A stretch of DNA of 64,000 nt, from positions 169,532 to 233,531 of the forward strand of contig JADJPS010000006.1 of the NCBI GenBank assembly GCA_016713105.1. Reading direction: 5' to 3'. The notes beneath the pieces were generated by a model. The model saw nothing but the letters and a program-made list of their open reading frames with translations, did not search any database and was not told the origin of the DNA. Each line of letters begins with the position of its first letter. Within the stretch, counting starts at the first letter, position 1. The position numbers were made by a program, and so were the translations under genes. Below, piece after piece: positions 10,001-18,615 of this stretch. Origin of the DNA: Devosia sp. GTDB lineage: Bacteria > Pseudomonadota > Alphaproteobacteria > Rhizobiales > Devosiaceae.

Positions 10001-10572
10001 TCAACGATCTGGGCACGCTGCTGCGCCTGATGAACATCTACCCCAATGTCGAGGGTGGCGAAGGCAGCCTCGTCGTGCAGACGATCGACGACGAGAAGAT
10101 CGACAAGGGGCAGTTCGCGCTCAGGCGGTTTGCCTTCGTCAACGAGCAGAATGTCGGAAAGATTCTCGGGAACCATCAGGAATCGCGCGCGATGATCTCG
10201 CGCTCGAACAAGCTGGAGTTCCGCTCCGGGGAGGTCGACTTCGTCCGGCGCAAGGATCGGGTGGAAATCACCGATGCGGTTCTGGCCGGCGACACCGTCG
10301 GCGGTACGGCGCGTGGCTTCATCTACACGGACAACCGGCAGTACGACCTCACCGGCACCTATGTGCCGCTGTTCGGTCTGAACAATGCGTTCGCCAAGCT
10401 CCTCGGACCGCTGGCCGGACGCGACGGGGAGGGGCTCTTCGGGGTGACATTCGCCATCCGCGGGGCGCTCGACAAGCCAGACTTCAAGATCAACCCGATG
10501 TCGGCGCTGGTACCGGGCGCGTTCCGACGGATGTTCGAATACCGCGCCAAGGAAATCCCGCGAGTCGAGTAA
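7069..10572 (+). CDS. AsmA/YhdP-like envelope protein (DUF3971 type)
   Basis: A 1167-residue protein with one N-terminal membrane helix (about residues 27-52) and a very long, beta-rich, Gly/Asp/Val-repetitive body. This is the layout of the AsmA/YhdP/TamB class, which form long hydrophobic grooves between inner and outer membranes; the C-terminal third (RGFIYTDNRQYDLTGTYVPL followed by LFGLNNAFAK) resembles AsmA-like C-terminal regions. In the family this supports phospholipid transport to the outer membrane; that role here is inferred. It starts with GTG in AGGGTGGCG, divergent from bcp. No frame break over 3.5 kb. Confidence 0.8.
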   Translation: MANRAVSSRKAVKPTPVPGIKHRKRSAWRVLVRVAAAAIAAPVLVLVLLYAVLLATPIPLPFVSQQVRNIVVGMMPAGSQLELGEMALALEDFVWPVIQFSPVVFTDVKTGGTVSMEALEVGFSPVRALVGQPGATVTIVGPHLQVNQDIFGPRLAKFELVDEPDGTRTVRVIEGQDEFPDVAFSSEGLDVRGTVPDPKLGIRSDNDWLVYNLEAAAEGIAGIIQQARSGSFSKLVVRGGTLDMNDALYGVFRTFRDISLDIAPASDAMSAAGSFSVDFGGTVMHGMVEWLEGEGETGRLKASITNFDPAAFSPMVGDTSAPATVVGSMSVSMDVGFLGTGRRVSDGLFHLDMTGMDVKTPNGYEPIATSIAEVRWDPSVGQFTMDETQVSVGNNTAYVKGVFRLGLDTQYGPTVSISLTGRDISLASDIGPPAEPFVEMSLAAWSAPLYGATGIDQFEIRKADGSQIAARGRVDMLLDGAGFDMTVAGDGISADDLKRVWPPFLAKESREWFVKSVVAGKLKASSMRYDFPVGSLDLTAEDQALPAGAITIDIVGEGVVIKAVDSMAPIKLEGDTQLTMRDSGVTISADGATIPTEKGTIAVANVAFVIGSDGSDTTVYEISGDLSSGVPALVALAREQQPEAIKNANLPVDLDTLTGNVSLSLVSTIAMDKHTDQLKSLDYAINGVGQDLGSTAQFDGHTIGNGQLSFVVSQAGYRVAGQGQIDGISADVTIDGKLAEGAPPPTVLVSTTVSAGDLKKLGVDASQFLSGSASLVARPMEDGTIQVALDLSKAGLTIKDLGITKAVGVAGEAQAAIKLTGDVAEVSQIDIGFGDVRLKGAIDFDLKKGLQAAEFTTFRLSPDDDAQLALAPVKDGYEIKLRGNQLDLKPMLQRFFSLSGDSTGGPQATAINQTIVVDAELKRALGFYKTTAFNVDLDLALRGADLQRVSLQANLGGDRSVSVTTNKTPDGKVMSVAFNDLGTLLRLMNIYPNVEGGEGSLVVQTIDDEKIDKGQFALRRFAFVNEQNVGKILGNHQESRAMISRSNKLEFRSGEVDFVRRKDRVEITDAVLAGDTVGGTARGFIYTDNRQYDLTGTYVPLFGLNNAFAKLLGPLAGRDGEGLFGVTFAIRGALDKPDFKINPMSALVPGAFRRMFEYRAKEIPRVE

Positions 10573-10664
10573 TTGCCCGTGGACGCGCGTCCGGGCCTTG
10601 ATGCAGGTCAAGGGGCCAGGCGTCCTGCCGTATGACACTCACTTGTCGGCGAATGGAGATTGCT

Positions 10665-11114
10665 ATGTATGCTCGAATTCTGGTGGCGACGGACGGGTCC
10701 GACCTTGCCGGGCGCGCCTTGGACCATGCGCTGCAACTGGCCCTGATGGCCGGGAGCGAGGTGATCATCGTGACGATCACCGAGCCGGCGGTGATGGCAG
10801 CGGGTGGCTATGCCGCCGCCGCCGGAGCTGTCTTTGACCCGATGCCCGAAGTCATCGAGGCTCAGCAGAAGGCCGCCAACGACCTGCTCGCGGCGGCGGC
10901 CAGGAAGGCCGAGGCGGCCGGGATCCGGGCGCGGACAGTTCTGGTGGAGAACAGCTTTCCCTCCGACGGCATCATCGCGACGGCCAATCAGGTCGGCGCC
11001 GAGTTGATCGTCATGGGGTCGCACGGACGGGCCGGGCTGGGCCGGCTGCTGCTGGGCAGCCAGACCAACAACGTGCTCGCGCACAGCAAGATCCCGGTGC
11101 TGGTGACGCGCTGA
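10665..11114 (+). CDS. Universal stress protein, UspA family
   Basis: A single-domain Usp of 149 residues starting ARILVATDGSDLAGRALDHA after the first Met-Tyr. The ATP-binding signature G-x2-G-x9-G-S is present near the end (GSHGRAGLGRLLLGS), so it is the nucleotide-binding kind. It probably helps survival under stress; its partner is unknown. The frame is open 33 bases further upstream, but the ATG at 10665 has GGAGAT at the right distance and matches the usual Usp N-terminus. It stands alone between the AsmA-like gene and the toxin-antitoxin pair. Confidence 0.92.
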   Translation: MYARILVATDGSDLAGRALDHALQLALMAGSEVIIVTITEPAVMAAGGYAAAAGAVFDPMPEVIEAQQKAANDLLAAAARKAEAAGIRARTVLVENSFPSDGIIATANQVGAELIVMGSHGRAGLGRLLLGSQTNNVLAHSKIPVLVTR

Positions 11115-11115
11115 C

Positions 11116-11134
11116 GGTGTGAACTCTTCACACC
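11116..11134. promoter_or_regulatory. Inverted repeat ahead of parD-like gene
   Basis: A perfect inverted repeat, GGTGTGAA then CTC then TTCACACC, 40 bases before the antitoxin start. Antitoxins of this class bind such palindromes to repress their own operon. It directly follows the usp stop, so a terminator role is also possible, though no T-run follows. Confidence 0.5.
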
Positions 11135-11174
11135 ACATGTTAGGGTGGCAACCGAGTCCACTGGAGTTGCAGCC

Positions 11175-11455
11175 ATGGCCAAGGTCGTCAAGCGCACGTT
11201 CAGCCTCACCGAGGAACAGGTGAAGTTCATCGATGAGAAGGTGAAGGCAGGCGGCTATGCCTCCGGCAGCGAGATCGTGCGCGAGGGCCTGCGGGGTTGC
11301 AGGAGCGGGCCACCGCCATCGATCGCTGGCTCACCGATGAGGTGATCCTAACGTATGATCGCGTCATTGCTGGCGTTGAGCCGATGCATACGGCCGAAGA
11401 GGTTCGCGCTGGAGCCCGCGCGCTCATGGAGCGCGTTTCGAAGGCCGCCGAATGA
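11175..11455 (+). CDS. ParD-like antitoxin, frame broken by one base
   Basis: Type II antitoxin of the ParD/CopG (ribbon-helix-helix) family, about 93 residues when repaired. The N-terminal half reads AKVVKRTFSLTEEQVKFID and GGYASGSEIVREGLR, typical of ParD. After the GGGG run near 11293-11296 the frame must gain one base; it then continues as LQERATAIDRWL and ends at TGA 11453-11455, overlapping the toxin ATG (ATGA). As read, the protein would stop at 11345 with a nonsense tail. The start has CTGGAG eight bases upstream. I suspect a missing G rather than true loss, because an active toxin without antitoxin would be harmful. Confidence 0.75.
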
Positions 11456-11811
11456 AGGTTCGGCGAGTAGCCTACACGGGGGCTGCTCGCGCCGATATCG
11501 ATCGTATTCTGCTCTGGTTGAGCGTGACGGCATCGCCTGAGGCCGCGTATGCCGTGACCGAGAGAGTGCTTGACTTCATCGATGGGCTGGCGATTGGCGC
11601 GGAGCGCGGGCAACTGCGCGCTGACCTGCGACCCGGCCTGCGCATCGTTCCTCACGAGAGGGCGATCATCGCCTTTGTCGTTGATACAGACGCCGTCTCC
11701 ATCCTTCGCGTCTTCTATGGCGGCGAAAACGGGAGACGGCGATCAGGAAGGTCGCGATTGATCAGACCGGCCTCAGCAGTGCGTGCTTCTTCTTCCCGAC
11801 CGACAGCTTGA
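11452..11811 (+). CDS. ParE/RelE-type toxin
   Basis: Toxin of the ParE/RelE superfamily. The body reads VRRVAYTGAARADIDRILLW at the start, then RPGLRIVPHERAIIAFVVD and ILRVFYGGE, the expected strand order ending in the conserved VxxVFYGGxD-like C-terminus. It starts inside the antitoxin stop codon (ATGA), so the two are translationally coupled. As read it has 119 residues and runs 50 bases into the convergent tyrS. Removing one G at 11731-11733 would end it at 11761, right at the tyrS stop, giving about 102 residues, closer to the family. ParE proteins target gyrase; which target applies here cannot be seen. Confidence 0.8.
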   Translation: MKVRRVAYTGAARADIDRILLWLSVTASPEAAYAVTERVLDFIDGLAIGAERGQLRADLRPGLRIVPHERAIIAFVVDTDAVSILRVFYGGENGRRRSGRSRLIRPASAVRASSSRPTA

Positions 11812-13038
11812 TGACGCCTTCGGGGAGGAGGTCGGCATCACCGATTTTCGCAGTTGGGTCGGCAACCAGCTTGTCGTTCACACGCACGGCGCCGGACTCA
11901 ACAAGCCTGCGAGCCTCGCCATTGCTAAGGGCAAGCCCAGCCTTGACCATCAGCGCCAAGAGTCCGTTGGTGGTCTGGACCGTCACTTGTCCCAGTCGCA
12001 CTGCTGACGAGAGTCCTCGATCTCGACCGTCGGCAGAGAGAGGTCGAGGGCACCGGATTCGAAGGTCGCGGCCGCCGTCTTCGCGGCCTGATCGGCGGCC
12101 TCGCGGCCGTGGACGATGGCGGTGATCTCGGTGGCGAGGATCTTCTTGGCGTCGTTGATCTCGGCGCCGCCCAGGGCCTCGAGGCGGGCGATCTCGTCGA
12201 GCGGCAGGCGGGTGAAAATCCTTAGGAACTTGCCGACGTCGGCGTCCTCGGTGTTGCGGAAGTACTGCCAGAAATCATAGGGGCTGAAGAGGTCGCCGTT
12301 GAGCCAGACGGCCCCGGACGCGGTCTTGCCCATCTTCTGCCCCGACGCCGTGGTGAGCAGCGGCGTCGTGAGGGCATAGAGCTGCGGGCCGCCCATGCGG
12401 TGGCTGAGGTCGACGCCGTTGATGATGTTGCCCCACTGGTCCGAGCCGCCCATCTGCAGCACGGTGCCGTAGCGGCGGTTGAGCTCGACGAAGTCGTAGC
12501 CCTGCATGATCATGTAGTTGAATTCGAGGAAGCTCAGGGACTGCTCCCGGTCGAGCCGCAGCTTCACGCTGTCGAACGACAGCATGCGGTTGACCGAGAA
12601 ATAACGCCCGACATCGCGCAGGAACTCGACATAGTTGAGCTTCAGCAGCCAGTCGGCATTGTTCACCATGATAGCCGGGTTGCTGCCATCGTAGCGCAGG
12701 ATGTTGGAGTAGACCCGCTTGATGCTCTCGATGTTGGTCTGGATCTGCGCGACGGTGAGAAGCTGGCGCTGGTCGTCGCGGAACGAGGGGTCACCGACCA
12801 TGGAGGTGCCGCCGCCCATCAGGCTGATCGCCTTGTGGCCGGTCTCCTGCAGCCAGTAGAGCATGGTGACGGTGATCAGGTTGCCGATGTGGATCGACGT
12901 CGCGGTGGCGTCGTAGCCGACATAGCCCGAGATCGGCCCCCTGGCGGCGAGCGCGTCGAGGCCCTCGGGGTCGGAAACCTGGTGGATGAAGCCGCGCTGG
13001 TCGAGCACGTTCAGGAAGTCGGACTTGAACTTTGACAT
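11762..13038 (-). CDS. tyrS: Tyrosyl-tRNA synthetase, frame broken near 12003
   Basis: Class I aminoacyl-tRNA synthetase charging tRNA-Tyr. The catalytic part (from ATG 13038) carries the HIGH-type motif SIHIGNL, the YGYDAT-like tyrosine pocket start (GYVGYDATATS) and the KMSKS-type loop QKMGKTASG. The C-terminal S4 RNA-binding domain (LSNGEARRLVESGAVRVND) is in a different frame, beginning at about 12001. One base appears missing near 12003. Together the two pieces give roughly 425 residues, the normal length. The enzyme is essential, so I read this as a sequence error. It runs convergent to the ParE-like toxin and shares a strand with the hydrolase upstream. Confidence 0.93.
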
Positions 13039-13092
13039 AGTCTGGTCACGTTGCTGAATGGAAGTATGCACACCGAGTGTGAGGAAGCGACG

Positions 13093-13755
13093 CTAGCGTC
13101 CTTTTCCTGCGGCGATTTCGGCACGGCGGCGGTCCAGATAGTCGGCGCAGCGCTGGGTCAGTTCCTCGATCTTGCCTTCGTAGAAGTGGTTCGCCCCATC
13201 GACGATCTGCTGTTCGATAGTGATCCCCTTCTGTGTCTTCAGCTTGTCGACCAGCTTCTGCACCGATTGCGGCGGGGCGACACGATCCTTCTCGCCGTGG
13301 ATGATGAGGCCGGATGACGGGCAGGGAGCAAGAAAGCTGAAGTCGTAGAGGTTCTCGGGCGGGCTGACGGAGATGAAGCCCTCGACCTCTGGGCGGCGCA
13401 TCAGCAGCTGCATGCCGATCCATGCGCCGAACGAAAAGCCGGCGATCCAGCAGCCGCGCGACTCGCGGTTGAGCGACTGCAGCCAGTCGAGCGCCGAAGC
13501 CGCGTCGGACAATTCGCCGATGCCGTGGTCGAACAGGCCCTGGCTGCGGCCGACGCCGCGCGAATTGAAGCGCAGCACCGAAAAGCCGCGCTTCGCGAAC
13601 ATGTAGAAGAGGTTGTAGACGATCTGGTTGTTCATCGTGCCGCCGAACTGCGGATGCGGATGCAACACGATGGCAATCGGGGCGTTGGGGTCCTTGCCCT
13701 GCTGGTAGCGTCCCTCGAGGCGACCCTCTGGTCCGTTGAAGATGACTTCTGGCAT
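13093..13755 (-). CDS. Alpha/beta hydrolase
   Basis: A compact 220-residue alpha/beta hydrolase of the alphaproteobacterial type found next to suf genes. The nucleophile elbow is GFSFGAW (Ser), the acid lies in GEKDRVAPP and the His in GANHFYEG, so the triad is complete; HPHPQFGGTMNN is the oxyanion-side loop common to this subgroup. The substrate is unknown. It precedes tyrS on the same strand (54-base gap) and is divergent from the suf operon, with the Irr-type box in the shared spacer. Confidence 0.85.
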   Translation of the reverse strand: MPEVIFNGPEGRLEGRYQQGKDPNAPIAIVLHPHPQFGGTMNNQIVYNLFYMFAKRGFSVLRFNSRGVGRSQGLFDHGIGELSDAASALDWLQSLNRESRGCWIAGFSFGAWIGMQLLMRRPEVEGFISVSPPENLYDFSFLAPCPSSGLIIHGEKDRVAPPQSVQKLVDKLKTQKGITIEQQIVDGANHFYEGKIEELTQRCADYLDRRRAEIAAGKGR

Positions 13756-14069
13756 GACGTCGATTCCTTACGCCGTTCTTTCGGCCCCGCCGGACACGGG
13801 GCGCATAGCTGGTGCACGCGCCCGATCCGGTCTCTCGGCTTGACGAATGGTGCGCCGCTGCCTAAAACATGGGCCGAAATATCCAGTTTCGAATAATTCT
13901 AAACTGGCTTTTCGTGCGGCGGCAGTTGGTGTTCCAACCGCTTCCGGTTGCTGGTGAGCGCTCCTTGTAGAGAAAGTGAGCGACCGATTTCAAGATTTGT
14001 TTCGGGTCACCCTGGGCGCATCGGCGTCGCAGGCCGACATTCGGAACCAAGAGGCGAGCCGTTACGGCC
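13756..14069. other. Intergenic region upstream of the suf operon
   Basis: About 314 bases between the divergent hydrolase and cysteine desulfurase genes. It is more AT-rich than its surroundings around 13880-13930, where the iron-box palindrome lies. A GTG-initiated frame at 13976 overlaps the desulfurase in another frame and looks like chance. No Rrf2/IscR-type regulator gene is present here. Confidence 0.6.
13884..13906 (+). promoter_or_regulatory. Irr-type iron control element
   Basis: A 23-base near-perfect palindrome: CAGTTTCGAA, three bases, TTCTAAACTG (one mismatch in the arms). The core matches the rhizobial ICE/Irr box, TTTAGAA-N3-TTCTAAA. Irr is the haem-sensing Fur-family regulator of Hyphomicrobiales. 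The box lies 164 bases before the first suf-cluster gene, consistent with iron control of SUF; the box also fits divergent control of the hydrolase. Confidence 0.7.
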
Positions 14070-15221
14070 ATGACGCGACCATCGATCTATCTCGATCACA
14101 ATGCGTCCGTCCCGCTGCTTCCCGAGGCGCGGGAAGCACTGCTTTGCGCGCTGGACCGTGTCGGGAACCCGTCTTCGGTCCACAGCCACGGCCGGGCGCA
14201 GCGGGCCGAGATCGACGCGGCACGTGCCGCGGTGGCCAAGCTCGCCGGGGCCGAACGCGAGCAGGTGGTCTTCACCGGCTCCGCGACGGAAGCGATCACG
14301 CAGGCCATCGTTGCCGGGGCGCGGGCTTTCGGTGTCGACGGCGTGGTGGTCTCGGCTGGCGAACATGCGGCGGTGCTCAAGGCAGCCGAGGCGACCGGCC
14401 TGCCGGTCAAGCGCGTGGCGCTCGATGCCGAGGGACGGATCTCGATCGAGCAGATCAGGGCCGCCGTTGCCGAGGCGGACCTGGTGGGGATGCGCCTCCT
14501 CGTCGCCGTCCACCTCGTCAACAATGAGACCGGCGTGATTCAGCCGATTGCGGCGATCGAGCGCCTGGTGGGACCCAGTCCGCACTATCTGTTCGTCGAT
14601 GCCGTGCAGGCGCTGGGCAAGATGCCGATCGACTTCGCGTCGCGGGCCGCGGACCTGATGGCGGTGAGCGCCCACAAGATCGGCGGGCCGGCCGGCATCG
14701 GCGCGCTGCTGATGAAGGCACATGCCGCGGAGGTACGGCTGATTCCCGGTGGCGGCCAGGAGGGCGGACGGCGCGGCGGCACGGAATCGACGGCGCTGAT
14801 CGCCGGCTTCGGCGCCGCAGCAGCGACCTTCGCGGACCACTACCAGCGGGCCGGGGTCGGCGAACTGGTGCGCCTCGTCGAGACGGGCATGCGGGAGACC
14901 GCTCCGGACCTCGTGATCTTCGGGGCGGACGCCGAACGCATCGGCAATACCAGCAACTTCGCGGTACCTGGCCTCAGGAACAGCGTGGCGATGATGGGGC
15001 TGGACCTCGCCGGGTTCTCGGTTTCCTCGGGATCGGCGTGCTCGTCGGGCAAGGTGGGGCCGAGCCATGTCCTCGCCGCCATGGGCATCGCACCCGACCT
15101 GGGGAATTGCGCGCTGCGCGTCAGTTTCGGCTGGTCGTCATCCGTTGACGACGTCGCAGCGTATCTCAAGGGCTTTGGCGAAGTGGTCGGCCGGCATCGG
15201 GCCCGCCGCGTCGCAGCATAG
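14070..15221 (+). CDS. Cysteine desulfurase, NifS/IscS-like, first gene of suf operon
   Basis: PLP enzyme of 383 residues that releases sulfur from cysteine. The PLP lysine is in SAHKIGGP, and the persulfide-carrying Cys in the loop SSGSACSSGKVGPSH, the class I (IscS/NifS) loop, unlike SufS later in the operon. The N-terminus IYLDHNASVPLLPEAREA is typical. Having one class I and one class II desulfurase in the same suf cluster is the usual arrangement in rhizobia. The sufB gene follows after 10 bases, so they are surely co-transcribed. Confidence 0.92.
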   Translation: MTRPSIYLDHNASVPLLPEAREALLCALDRVGNPSSVHSHGRAQRAEIDAARAAVAKLAGAEREQVVFTGSATEAITQAIVAGARAFGVDGVVVSAGEHAAVLKAAEATGLPVKRVALDAEGRISIEQIRAAVAEADLVGMRLLVAVHLVNNETGVIQPIAAIERLVGPSPHYLFVDAVQALGKMPIDFASRAADLMAVSAHKIGGPAGIGALLMKAHAAEVRLIPGGGQEGGRRGGTESTALIAGFGAAAATFADHYQRAGVGELVRLVETGMRETAPDLVIFGADAERIGNTSNFAVPGLRNSVAMMGLDLAGFSVSSGSACSSGKVGPSHVLAAMGIAPDLGNCALRVSFGWSSSVDDVAAYLKGFGEVVGRHRARRVAA

Positions 15222-15231
15222 GAAGAGAACC

Positions 15232-16731
<1,500 letters not shown>

Positions 16732-16732
16732 C

Positions 16733-16791
16733 TATCAACGGATTTTGATACTATCAAACGTGCTGCCTATATATCAAGGCGGACTTTGATA
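16733..16791. promoter_or_regulatory. Cluster of TATCAA/TTGATA half-sites after sufB
   Basis: Five copies of one half-site lie in 59 bases: TATCAA at 16733, TTGATA at 16745, TATCAA at 16752, TATCAA at 16772 and TTGATA at 16786. They form two inverted repeats with 6- and 8-base spacers. The last half-site runs into an AGGAGG ribosome-binding site at 16791-16796 ahead of ATG 16802. This looks like an operator for a dimeric DNA-binding protein, controlling either the small frame that follows or the downstream suf genes. The binding protein is not identifiable here. Confidence 0.5.
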
Positions 16792-16801
16792 GGAGGAATT
16801 G

Positions 16802-17050
16802 ATGCAGGCCGAGCAGCTGGATCTGAGCGGTGACGGCGGGTCTCACGACCAGGGCAAGATCCACCCTAGCCGCCACGGGCCGACGCCAGATCTGGCTTAT
16901 GCGGCATCCGCTACCAGCACGCGCGCAAGGGCGGTGGCGCTGGGTCAGAAGGTGGGATCGGCAGCGGCTGGCGTCCCATGTCGGGAGCCTCGCGAGGTCG
17001 ATGAGCATCTGCAACTGACGCGGGCGACAGGCCGCCTGACGGCTGGCTAA
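16802..17050 (+). CDS. Small unrecognised ORF between sufB and the membrane protein gene
   Basis: An 82-codon frame starting at an ATG with an excellent AGGAGG site six bases upstream. I do not recognise the protein: it is hydrophilic at the start (AEQLDLSGDGG), then Ala/Arg-rich, without a clear fold. Another frame over the same DNA is also open and Trp/Arg-rich (RRQIWLMRHPLPARAQ), so this may be a decayed or frame-broken gene, perhaps an insertion into the suf operon together with the operator-like repeats. Low confidence that this frame is the real one. Confidence 0.3.
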   Translation: MQAEQLDLSGDGGSHDQGKIHPSRHGPTPDLAYAASATSTRARAVALGQKVGSAAAGVPCREPREVDEHLQLTRATGRLTAG

Positions 17051-17102
17051 CCGCTACTGGTTCGCGCGCCGCTTCCCGGTCAGCGAGATCAAGGCCGACC
17101 GC

Positions 17103-17339
17103 ATGGGTCCGATCAGCACCGAGGGCTGGGCGGTGGTGGGCCTGTTCATCGGTTGCATGGTGGCGGGCGCAGCGGGGCTGTTCACTTTCGCGTTTGCCTA
17201 CCGCTCGCCGTTCCTGGGCGTGGTGACGATGGCGGTGTTCGCGCTCGTCGGGGGCATCGCGTTCATCGGCGCGGCATACCTGCGCGGCGACAAGGTTCAT
17301 ACGGTCGAGGACTACAGGAGCGGGCGGGTGAAGCAATGA
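17103..17339 (+). CDS. Small two-helix membrane protein in suf operon
   Basis: A 78-residue inner-membrane protein with two hydrophobic helices (about 9-31 and 36-56) and a charged C-terminal tail (RGDKVHTVEDYRSGRVKQ). Function is unknown. In frame upstream of the ATG the sequence reads NRYWFARRFPVSEIKADR, which looks like a genuine N-terminus, but no normal start codon precedes it before the TGA at 17037. Either translation starts at 17103 or a start has been lost to a base error. The stop overlaps the cupin ATG (ATGA), so they are coupled. Confidence 0.6.
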   Translation: MGPISTEGWAVVGLFIGCMVAGAAGLFTFAFAYRSPFLGVVTMAVFALVGGIAFIGAAYLRGDKVHTVEDYRSGRVKQ

Positions 17340-17854
17340 CAACCCGGCCGATCGTCAACATCGCCGACCTCGAGCTCGACAGCTACGACAAAGGGACGCT
17401 CTATGCCGGCTCGGACCGGCGGATCGGGCCGCTGATCGGGCTGAGGGACCTCGGCATCACCTATAACGAGGTGCCGGCGGGCAAGTCCGCCTGTCCGTTC
17501 CACAATCACCATGTCGAGGACGAACTGTTCATCGTGCTCGAGGGCGAGGGCACCTACCGGTTCGGTCCGAACTCCTACCCGATCAAGGCGGGCGACGTGC
17601 TCGGCGCGCCGGCGGGCGGTCCCGAGACGGCGCACCAGATCATCAACACGGGCCCCGGCCCGCTCCGCTACTACGGGATCTCGACCATGTCGCTGGCCGA
17701 TGTGTGCGAGTACCCGGATTCAGGGAAGTTCGGCGTGTTCAGTCGCCCGACCCGCAACCCCTATGACAAGGCCACCGTGCGCCATCTCGACCGTCTGGGC
17801 TCAGGCCTCGACTACTGGGATGGCGAGCCCGGCGCAGAAAGCAAAGACCCATGA
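17336..17854 (+). CDS. Cupin-domain protein in suf operon
   Basis: A 172-residue single-cupin protein. The first cupin motif reads CPFHNHHVEDELFIVLEGEG with the His/His/Glu metal ligands, and the second motif is around PIKAGDVLGAPAGG and TAHQIINTG. Such cupins bind a transition metal and may be enzymes or sensors; no substrate can be inferred. It overlaps the small membrane protein upstream and the sufC start downstream by four bases each, so it is embedded in the suf transcript. That position suggests a link to iron or redox, but this is only contextual. Confidence 0.85.
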   Translation: MTTRPIVNIADLELDSYDKGTLYAGSDRRIGPLIGLRDLGITYNEVPAGKSACPFHNHHVEDELFIVLEGEGTYRFGPNSYPIKAGDVLGAPAGGPETAHQIINTGPGPLRYYGISTMSLADVCEYPDSGKFGVFSRPTRNPYDKATVRHLDRLGSGLDYWDGEPGAESKDP

Positions 17855-18615
17855 CCACCCCGATGCTCGAAATCCGCAATCTGCATGTCCGCATCGAGGA
17901 GCGCGAGATCCTCAAGGGCGTGAACCTCTCCATTCCCAAGGGCGAAGTGCACGCCATCATGGGACGGAACGGCTCGGGCAAATCGACGCTGAGCCATGTG
18001 CTGGCCGGCAAGGAGGACTACGAGGTCACCGAGGGCCAGGTGCTGCTCGACGGCGCCGACATCCTCGGGATGGAGCCCTCGGAACGCGCCGTGGCCGGGC
18101 TGTTCCTCGCCTTCCAGTACCCGATCGAGATCCCGGGTGTCGCCACCATGACCTTCCTCAAGGCGGCACTCAATGCGCAGCGCAAGGGGCGCGGGGAGGC
18201 CGAGATATCGACGCCTGACTTCATGCGGGCGGTCAAGGAGGCGGGCAAGGCGCTCAACGTCGACTCCGAGATGCTGAAGCGGGCCCTCAATGTCGGGTTC
18301 TCCGGCGGCGAGAAGAAGCGCGCCGAGATTCTGCAGATGGCGCTGCTGAAGCCCAGGATGTGCATCCTCGACGAAACCGATTCCGGTCTCGACATCGATG
18401 CCCTGAAGCTGGTGTCGGAAGGGGTCAATGCGCTGCGCTCGCCCGAGCGCGCCATGCTGGTCATCACCCACTACCAGCGCCTGCTCGAGCACATCGTGCC
18501 CGACGTGGTGCATGTGTTCTCGGATGGCCGCGTGGTCGAGTCGGGCGGGAAGGAACTGGCGCTGGAACTGGAACAGAAGGGCTATGCCGGGTTCGACGGG
18601 GAGAAGGCGGCGTGA
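17851..18615 (+). CDS. sufC: Fe-S cluster assembly ATPase SufC
   Basis: ABC-type ATPase of the SufBCD scaffold; its ATP cycle reshapes SufB-SufD to accept iron and sulfur. The 254-residue product has Walker A GRNGSGKST, the SufC-specific Q-loop region FLAFQYPIEIPGV, the signature FSGGEKKRAEI and Walker B CILDETDSGLD, followed by the H-loop VITHYQR. It starts inside the cupin stop and its own TGA overlaps the sufD GTG, so stoichiometry is likely set by translational coupling. Confidence 0.96.
   Translation: MTTPMLEIRNLHVRIEEREILKGVNLSIPKGEVHAIMGRNGSGKSTLSHVLAGKEDYEVTEGQVLLDGADILGMEPSERAVAGLFLAFQYPIEIPGVATMTFLKAALNAQRKGRGEAEISTPDFMRAVKEAGKALNVDSEMLKRALNVGFSGGEKKRAEILQMALLKPRMCILDETDSGLDIDALKLVSEGVNALRSPERAMLVITHYQRLLEHIVPDVVHVFSDGRVVESGGKELALELEQKGYAGFDGEKAA

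Noticed and set aside
9067..10638. Long reverse frame across the AsmA-like gene
   Set aside because: Mirror of regular codon bias in the real forward gene.
13976..14527. GTG-initiated frame at the head of the suf cluster as a regulator gene
   Set aside because: Quickly becomes Arg/Gly-rich shadow of the desulfurase; does not resemble Rrf2, IscR or SufR.
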